In this document: piece after piece, positions 24,530-29,582 of the stretch
Layout of the letters: each line of letters starts with the position of its first letter
Numbering within the stretch: position 1 is the stretch's first letter
Position numbers and translations under genes: made by a program
NCBI GenBank assembly: GCA_003483565.1
Contig: DMYZ01000085.1
Location: 1-29,582, forward strand
DNA: 29,582 bases
Direction of reading: 5' to 3'
Source of the DNA: Prevotella sp.
GTDB lineage: Bacteria; Bacteroidota; Bacteroidia; Bacteroidales; Bacteroidaceae
The notes under the pieces: generated by a model
What the model was told of the DNA's origin: nothing
Databases searched by the model: none
The model's input: the letters and a program-made list of their open reading frames with translations, nothing else

Positions 24530-24552
24530 CCGTGATAACCAAACTATTCATC

Positions 24553-26979
24553 ATGAAATTACTGCTATTAACCTCTTTCTTTTTTGTCGCAACAGTTCTG
24601 CAGGCTGCACAACCACGACTTATTCTGCATTATAATAAGTCGGCTTCCTTTTTTGAAGAGTCTCTGCCTATTGGCAATGGTAAGCTTGGTGCCCTTATCT
24701 ACGGTAACCCTGTTAATGATACTATATACCTTAATGATATTACTTTTTGGACAGGCAGGCCTGTTAATCACGATGAAGGCGCTGGCACTGCAGTTTGGTT
24801 ACCGGAAATCCGTAAGGCTCTTTTTAGTGAGGATTATTGTAAGGCGGACTCTTTGCAGCATCATTTACAAGGAAAAAATTCAGCATTCTATCAACCACTT
24901 GGCACTATTAATCTAATCAGCAGAAATTCAGGTGAAATAGTAAATTATCAAAGAGAACTTGATCTTGACAGCTCTCTGGTCAAAGTAAATTATGTCCGTA
25001 ATGGCATTCATTTTTATCGTGAATATTTCGCTAGTCATCCGGATAAGATGATAGGGATACAGATTACGGCCGACCACCCGAATGCCATAAATCTGGATAT
25101 AGTACTTTCTGCTCAGGTACCCCATACTGTGAAGGCAGTTGGAAATACAATCATGCTTTCTGGTCATGCTATTGGTGATGCGAAGGAAACAATTCATTAT
25201 TGTTCTTTGCTTCATGTTTCGCATGATGGAGGATATATTAATTCTGCAGACTCTGTTCTCAGAGTAGAAGGGGCTTCTTCTTTAACTTTGTATTTTGTCA
25301 ATGAAACCAGTTTTAATGGTTTTAACAAGGATCCGGTGAAAAATGGTATCCCTTATAAGGAAAAAGCGGAAGATGATATGACTGCTGTTACGCGGAAAAG
25401 CTATGCGTCCTTGCGTCTGTGCCATATTATGGATTATCAGCATTTTTTTAATAGAGTCAAAATCCGACTCGGAGATGCATATTTGCCTAAGGTAAAGACT
25501 GCTGATAGTTTTCAGTTGATGACTACCGACAGCTTGCTTTGCCAGTATGGTAAAAATAGCAATGCTGACAGATATTTGGAGGGACTTTATTTTCAATTTG
25601 GTCGTTATCTTCTTATCAGTAGTTCCCGAACTCCGGGAGTTCCGGCTAATCTGCAGGGGCTTTGGACTCCTTATCGCTATTCGCCATGGCGCGGCAATTA
25701 TACCGTTAATATTAACTTAGAAGAGAATTATTGGCTTGCAGAGGAAACAAATCTCTCAGAGATGGAACAACCTGTAAATGGTTTTATGGTTGCATTAGCT
25801 GATAATGGAAAGTATACGGCTCAAAATTTCTATGGCATCAGTAAGGGGTGGTGTTCAAGCCATAACAGTGATTTATGGGCAAAGACTGCACCTGTTGGTA
25901 ATGGCGAAGAAAGTCCAGAATGGGCTAATTGGAATATGGGTGGTGCTTGGCTTTCTTTTACACTTTGGGAGCATTATCTTTATACACAGGATAAAAAATT
26001 CCTTCTTCGTACAGCTTATCCCATTATGCGGGGAGCCAGTGATTTTATGTTACGTTGGCTTATACCTAATCCTAAACACTCCGGAGAATTGATTACAGCA
26101 CCAAGCACCAGTCCCGAAAATGAGTATGTTACTTCTGAGGGTTATCATGGCACTACTTGCTATGGAGGTACTGCCGATCTTGCTATTATTCGTGAACTGT
26201 TTCATAATATGATGGCGGCTGAAAAAATTCTTGGTATTAAAGAAAAAGCTGTGAACGGTGTGCCAACGGCGTCTCAGGCTTTATTTCGCTTGCATCCTTA
26301 TACTATAGGCAAAGATGGTGACCTTAATGAATGGTATTATGATTGGAAAGACTGGGATATCCATCACCGGCATCAGAGTCATCTTATCGGACTTTATCCT
26401 GGTCATCAGTTATCCACGTTATCAACACCTGCTCTTGCCAATGCTGCTGCTGCAACTTTGATTCAGAAGGGAGATAAAACGACAGGATGGAGTACAGGAT
26501 GGCGTATCAATCTTTGGGCAAGACTTCACCAAGGGGAGAGAGCTTATCATATGTTACAGAAACTTCTTAATGCGGTGGTTCCGGACAATTATAAGAGCCC
26601 TGGCAGAAAACATGAAGGTGGTACCTATCCGAATCTGTTTGATGCTCATCCGCCATTTCAAATTGACGGTAATTTTGGGGGGACCGCAGGCATTGCAGAG
26701 ATGCTTCTGCAGAGTTCTGTTGATATGAGTGGCAAAAGGCCAGTTTATGTTATAGAACTCCTTCCTGCTTTACCTGAGTCCTGGCAGACGGGTGAAGTGT
26801 CAGGCCTTTGTGCCCGTGGTGGCTTTGAAGTCTCTATGCGATGGAAAAAGGGAAAAATCGTTGATGCGCTTATTACCAGCAGAAAGGGAGGAAAGGCTAC
26901 AGTTTGTTATAATGGTAATCATAAACTCTCATTTGTATTGAAGTCTGGTGAACATCGTAAATTAATAATTCGTGAGTAA
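24553..26979 (+). CDS. GH95 glycoside hydrolase, alpha-L-fucosidase/alpha-L-galactosidase family
   Basis: An inverting exo-enzyme removing terminal alpha-L-fucose or alpha-L-galactose, probably in the periplasm. It has 808 residues from ATG 24553, with a signal peptide (MKLLLLTSFFFVATVLQA). The N-terminal GH95 beta-domain begins LHYNKSASFFEESLPIGNGK. The catalytic helical barrel carries LQGLWTP, NINLEENYW (N386 and N388, matching the paired asparagines N421/N423 of Bifidobacterium AfcA), SPENEY (E522, likely general acid) and FQIDGNFGG (D705). Two residues before N386, where AfcA has a histidine (H419), this protein has T384. From memory, the characterised GH95 alpha-L-galactosidase of Bacteroides ovatus also has threonine there, so L-galactose is a real possibility. 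An in-frame ATG at 24478 lies upstream of the promoter and terminator and is rejected. GH2 follows after 13 bp. Confidence 0.92.
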   Translation: MKLLLLTSFFFVATVLQAAQPRLILHYNKSASFFEESLPIGNGKLGALIYGNPVNDTIYLNDITFWTGRPVNHDEGAGTAVWLPEIRKALFSEDYCKADSLQHHLQGKNSAFYQPLGTINLISRNSGEIVNYQRELDLDSSLVKVNYVRNGIHFYREYFASHPDKMIGIQITADHPNAINLDIVLSAQVPHTVKAVGNTIMLSGHAIGDAKETIHYCSLLHVSHDGGYINSADSVLRVEGASSLTLYFVNETSFNGFNKDPVKNGIPYKEKAEDDMTAVTRKSYASLRLCHIMDYQHFFNRVKIRLGDAYLPKVKTADSFQLMTTDSLLCQYGKNSNADRYLEGLYFQFGRYLLISSSRTPGVPANLQGLWTPYRYSPWRGNYTVNINLEENYWLAEETNLSEMEQPVNGFMVALADNGKYTAQNFYGISKGWCSSHNSDLWAKTAPVGNGEESPEWANWNMGGAWLSFTLWEHYLYTQDKKFLLRTAYPIMRGASDFMLRWLIPNPKHSGELITAPSTSPENEYVTSEGYHGTTCYGGTADLAIIRELFHNMMAAEKILGIKEKAVNGVPTASQALFRLHPYTIGKDGDLNEWYYDWKDWDIHHRHQSHLIGLYPGHQLSTLSTPALANAAAATLIQKGDKTTGWSTGWRINLWARLHQGERAYHMLQKLLNAVVPDNYKSPGRKHEGGTYPNLFDAHPPFQIDGNFGGTAGIAEMLLQSSVDMSGKRPVYVIELLPALPESWQTGEVSGLCARGGFEVSMRWKKGKIVDALITSRKGGKATVCYNGNHKLSFVLKSGEHRKLIIRE

Positions 26980-26992
26980 CGATCTATAAATC

Positions 26993-29329
26993 ATGAAAAA
27001 TATGAAAAACTTTATTGTTACGCTTTGTTGTATTTTTGTTGTAGGTACGGGGTATGCCCAACGGGAGAAGATACTTATGAACAATGATTGGACTTTCCAT
27101 TTGGGCAATGCTTCTTCAATGTTGAAGGATTTTACCAGTGGTACGGAATATTTTACCTATTATTCTAAGGCCATAGGCCAGAATCAGGGACCTGCCAGTA
27201 CGGAGTTCAATGATTCTGCATGGGAACATGTTAACTTACCTTTTGACTGGGTTGTTGATCTTCCGTTCAGCAGTGGGGCAAGTCACTCGCATGGTTATAA
27301 AGAGGTGGGATGGAAATATCCTGAGAATTCCGTCGGTTGGTATCGCCATCATTTTTCTATCCCTAAATCAGATGAGGGAAAAGCTGTTAGTATCCAATTA
27401 GATGGTGTGTTTCGTAATGCACAGGTTTTCTGCAATGGTTTTTATCTAGGGCATGAAATCAGCGGATATGCTACGCAGACCTATAATTTATCAGAGTACC
27501 TCAATTACGGTGGAGACAATATTATCACGGTACGGTGTGATGCTTCTACAGAGGAGGGATGGTATTATGAGGGTGGGGGCATCTATCGTGATGTCTGGCT
27601 TGTCAAGCATGATGCCGATCATTATATAAAAGATGTATTTGCTGTTTATGATCATGATAGTCTGAATGTCCAGGTTGAAGCTACGGATGCTTATAGCAAT
27701 ACTCTTTATGATAAAGACGGCAAGGTTGTAGCCAAAGGTAAAAATATATTGTTGCCGCTTCATCCACATTTATGGACTCCGGATGATCCATATCTTTATA
27801 CTTTGCGGACCTCACTAGAGGATGATAAAGATGAGATGGAGACTAAAATTGGGCTCCGTACTTTTATTTATGATGTTCATAAAGGTTTGCTTCTTAATGG
27901 TATACCTATAAAACTCAAGGGCGCAGATTTGCATCTTGATCATGCTGGTGTTGGTGTGGGGGTGCCCGATGAACTTTGGATATATAAGGTAAAGAAACTT
28001 AAGGAGATGGGCATGAACAGTATACGTTGCTCACATAATCCGGCTACTCCGGCAATGCTTGATGTCTGTGATTCATTGGGGATGTTGGTTATTGATGAAA
28101 ACCGCCTGATGGGTACCAATAAGGAACATTTGGATCTCTTGCGGCGTATGATAGAACGAGACCGTAACCATCCTTCGGTGTTTCTGTGGAGTATCGGGAA
28201 TGAAGAGTGGTGGATAGAAAGTCAGGTAAAAGGAGAGAAGATTGCTCGGACAATGATCGATTTTGCCCGCAAGTATGATCCGTCACGAAAGTTTACTTAT
28301 GCTAATAGTGGTGGCTTTGGGCTGACTAAACAGGTAGATATTCATGGATATAACTATATTGTCCAAAATGATGTTAATCATCGCCATCAACTCTATCCGG
28401 ATTGGTTTGTCGTTGGAACGGAAGAGACTAGTGGGTGTGGTACAAGGAATGTTTATGTTACGGATTCGACCAAAGGCTGGATGGAAAGTATTAACATGAA
28501 CGGTGAAAAGCTGTCTCATAGTGAGAAAAATGTGATTGAGCGTGGGTGGAAATTCTATCGTGATAATACTTATGCCGGAGGACTTTTCTATTGGACAGGA
28601 TTTGATTATCGTGGCGAACCGAATCCCATGAAGTGGCCGGCAACAGGTAGTCAGTTTGGTATTCTTGATTATTGTGGATTCCCAAAGGATGAGGCCTATT
28701 ATTTAAAAGCCGCGTGGACCGAGAAACCGGTACTTCATATTTTCCCGCATTGGAATCTGAAAGGCATGGAAGGTAAAAAAGTGGAAGTTTGGGCTTATTC
28801 CAATGCTGATGAGGTAGAACTCTTCCAGGATGGGAAGTCTTTGGGTCGTAAAATGATGCCTAAAGACGGACATCTCGTATGGAATACTATCTATCATCCG
28901 GGAGTGTTACGGGCTGTCGGCTATAAAGATGGAAAAAAATGGGTGACAATTTCGTCTGAGACGACCGGTGCAGCTGTACAGGCCAAATTCGTAGCAAGCA
29001 AAAATACCCTTCGTTCTGATGGGCAGGATATTATAGTCGTAGATATTACTCTGCAGGATAGTCATGGACGTTACGTTCCTGATGCCTGTGAAGACCTAAA
29101 GCTTGCTGTTACTGGAAATGCAGAGCTTTTAGGCTGGGGTAATGGTGATCCTGGATTTAAAGCTGTGGAGCGTCCACAGGGTAAGGATAAACAGCATGGT
29201 GAGGTTGTCTCTTTTATGGGCAATGCTCAAGTTATATTGCGTGGTGTAAATAGTACAACTAAAAAGCAAATAGTGGTCTTTTCTGTTACTCTTCCAAATG
29301 GGAAAACAAGCATTTTAAAGATAAAATAG
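26993..29329 (+). CDS. GH2 family glycoside hydrolase, probable beta-galactosidase
   Basis: A retaining exo-enzyme, probably periplasmic, removing a terminal beta-linked sugar, most likely galactose. The 778-residue protein has a signal peptide (ending GYAQ). Residues about 25-205 form the jelly-roll sugar-binding domain, followed by a short Ig-like domain, then the TIM barrel at about 300-580. SIGNEEW gives the acid/base E404, and VGTEETSG gives the nucleophile, E477 (E478 is the alternative). The C-terminal parts (about 595-675 and 675-778) resemble the DUF4982 and GH2 C-terminal Ig-like domains of Bacteroidetes beta-galactosidases. GH2 also contains beta-mannosidases and beta-glucuronidases, so specificity is inferred. 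It is co-transcribed with GH95, from which it is separated by 13 bp. Confidence 0.9.
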   Translation: MKNMKNFIVTLCCIFVVGTGYAQREKILMNNDWTFHLGNASSMLKDFTSGTEYFTYYSKAIGQNQGPASTEFNDSAWEHVNLPFDWVVDLPFSSGASHSHGYKEVGWKYPENSVGWYRHHFSIPKSDEGKAVSIQLDGVFRNAQVFCNGFYLGHEISGYATQTYNLSEYLNYGGDNIITVRCDASTEEGWYYEGGGIYRDVWLVKHDADHYIKDVFAVYDHDSLNVQVEATDAYSNTLYDKDGKVVAKGKNILLPLHPHLWTPDDPYLYTLRTSLEDDKDEMETKIGLRTFIYDVHKGLLLNGIPIKLKGADLHLDHAGVGVGVPDELWIYKVKKLKEMGMNSIRCSHNPATPAMLDVCDSLGMLVIDENRLMGTNKEHLDLLRRMIERDRNHPSVFLWSIGNEEWWIESQVKGEKIARTMIDFARKYDPSRKFTYANSGGFGLTKQVDIHGYNYIVQNDVNHRHQLYPDWFVVGTEETSGCGTRNVYVTDSTKGWMESINMNGEKLSHSEKNVIERGWKFYRDNTYAGGLFYWTGFDYRGEPNPMKWPATGSQFGILDYCGFPKDEAYYLKAAWTEKPVLHIFPHWNLKGMEGKKVEVWAYSNADEVELFQDGKSLGRKMMPKDGHLVWNTIYHPGVLRAVGYKDGKKWVTISSETTGAAVQAKFVASKNTLRSDGQDIIVVDITLQDSHGRYVPDACEDLKLAVTGNAELLGWGNGDPGFKAVERPQGKDKQHGEVVSFMGNAQVILRGVNSTTKKQIVVFSVTLPNGKTSILKIK

Positions 29330-29559
29330 AATTATAAATTATCGGTAAAAAGTTAATATAATGAACATTTTATCGATAATTAGCTAAAATACACTAAAAA
29401 ACGACTTTGTTTTATAATTCTAATGATGAAAATGTTAAAAATCGAAATTTTAGCAAAAAACAGTATGTCTTTGATAAAATAGTATTATTCTTTTGCTTTA
29501 ATTTTGCCTAATTTTGCATTAAATCTTATAACATTTAATAAATCTAAGACGTAAATCGT
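29330..29559. other. AT-rich intergenic region after GH2
   Basis: No clear intrinsic terminator follows GH2. An 8-bp inverted repeat (AATTATCG at 29337-29344, CGATAATT at 29374-29381) has a 29-nt loop and no T tract. The right arm contains the palindrome TTATCGATAA. The right end holds tandem -7 boxes for the next gene. Otherwise nothing is recognised. Confidence 0.5.
29499..29516 (+). promoter_or_regulatory. Tandem -7 boxes upstream of the last, partial gene
   Basis: Two identical TAATTTTG boxes (29499-29506 and 29509-29516) lie 10 bp apart. Each matches TAnnTTTG. TTTTG at 29491-29495 and TTTG at 29470-29473 are not at ideal distance for either, so which box is used cannot be told. The start would lie about 35-45 nt before the ATG at 29560. 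Confidence 0.5.
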
Positions 29560-29582
29560 ATGGATCTAAACTTAAAAAACGC
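29560..29582 (+). CDS. Start of a gene truncated by the window end
   Basis: An ATG at 29560 opens a frame reading MDLNLKN up to the window edge, at a plausible distance from the promoter boxes upstream. Seven codons are too few to name a family. Confidence 0.4.

Noticed and set aside
24478..24552. ATG start for GH95 at 24478
   Set aside because: The stretch is the terminator of the upstream gene plus the -7 box; the ATG at 24553 starts a clean signal peptide.
29370..29379. Palindrome TTATCGATAA as an operator
   Set aside because: Short and AT-rich in an AT-rich spacer, with no second copy or position relative to a promoter to support a function.
1..29582. tRNA, rRNA, CRISPR arrays, insertion sequences, integrases
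   Set aside because: None was seen: no transposase or integrase motifs among the coding regions, no spacer-repeat pattern, and no room for rRNA in the gaps.

Overview
The window comes from a Bacteroidales chromosome, most likely Prevotella/Segatella-like. The evidence is two SusC/SusD pairs, an HTCS-type sensor/AraC regulator, lipoproteins with short lipoboxes, promoters with the Bacteroidetes TAnnTTTG -7 box, and a small protein ending in what looks like a type IX secretion (T9SS) sorting domain. Genus is an inference; no rRNA or tRNA is present to fix it. All calls come from reading sequence and translations; no database search was run.

Region 1 (1-18068) is a polysaccharide utilization locus (PUL) on the + strand. 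A membrane-spanning regulator (121-3078) has an HTCS-like periplasmic sensor but no histidine kinase or receiver. A 214-bp control region follows, with two TTTGTCCACCA direct repeats exactly 21 bp apart, a TATTTTTG -7 box, and a leader with three AAACCT repeats exactly 20 nt apart. The operon then runs: surface glycan-binding lipoprotein (3293), SusC1 (5170), SusD1 (8343), SusC2 (10164), SusD2 (13425), a strong hairpin (15239-15281), a small secreted protein with a T9SS-type tail (15308), and a GH43 arabinanase-like enzyme (15768). A roughly 150-residue module with WWTAFS, NWNNW and VLRADAYGW signatures occurs twice in the lipoprotein and once at the C-terminus of the GH43 enzyme, and I could not assign it to a named family. 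Two SusC/D pairs plus a GH43 arabinanase resemble the known Bacteroides thetaiotaomicron arabinan PUL, so an arabinan or arabinose-rich side chain is the best substrate guess.

Region 2 (18099-23055) is on the - strand and holds purL (purine biosynthesis) with two half-length chromate-transporter-family genes tightly downstream. It converges on the PUL with only 30 bp between stop codons.

Region 3 (22991-23582) is a gene-free, AT-rich divergent region. It holds the purL promoter, the promoter of the OmpA-like lipoprotein gene, and a candidate small structured RNA with a GNRA-capped 13-14 bp stem.

Region 4 (23583-29329) has an OmpA-family lipoprotein gene closed by a terminator that overlaps the promoter of the next operon. 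That operon encodes a GH95 enzyme, whose active-site threonine suggests alpha-L-galactosidase rather than fucosidase, and a GH2 beta-galactosidase-like enzyme. These two could trim side chains of plant cell-wall glycans (pectin, arabinogalactan or complex xylan) and may complement the PUL. The last bases hold a promoter and the first codons of another gene.
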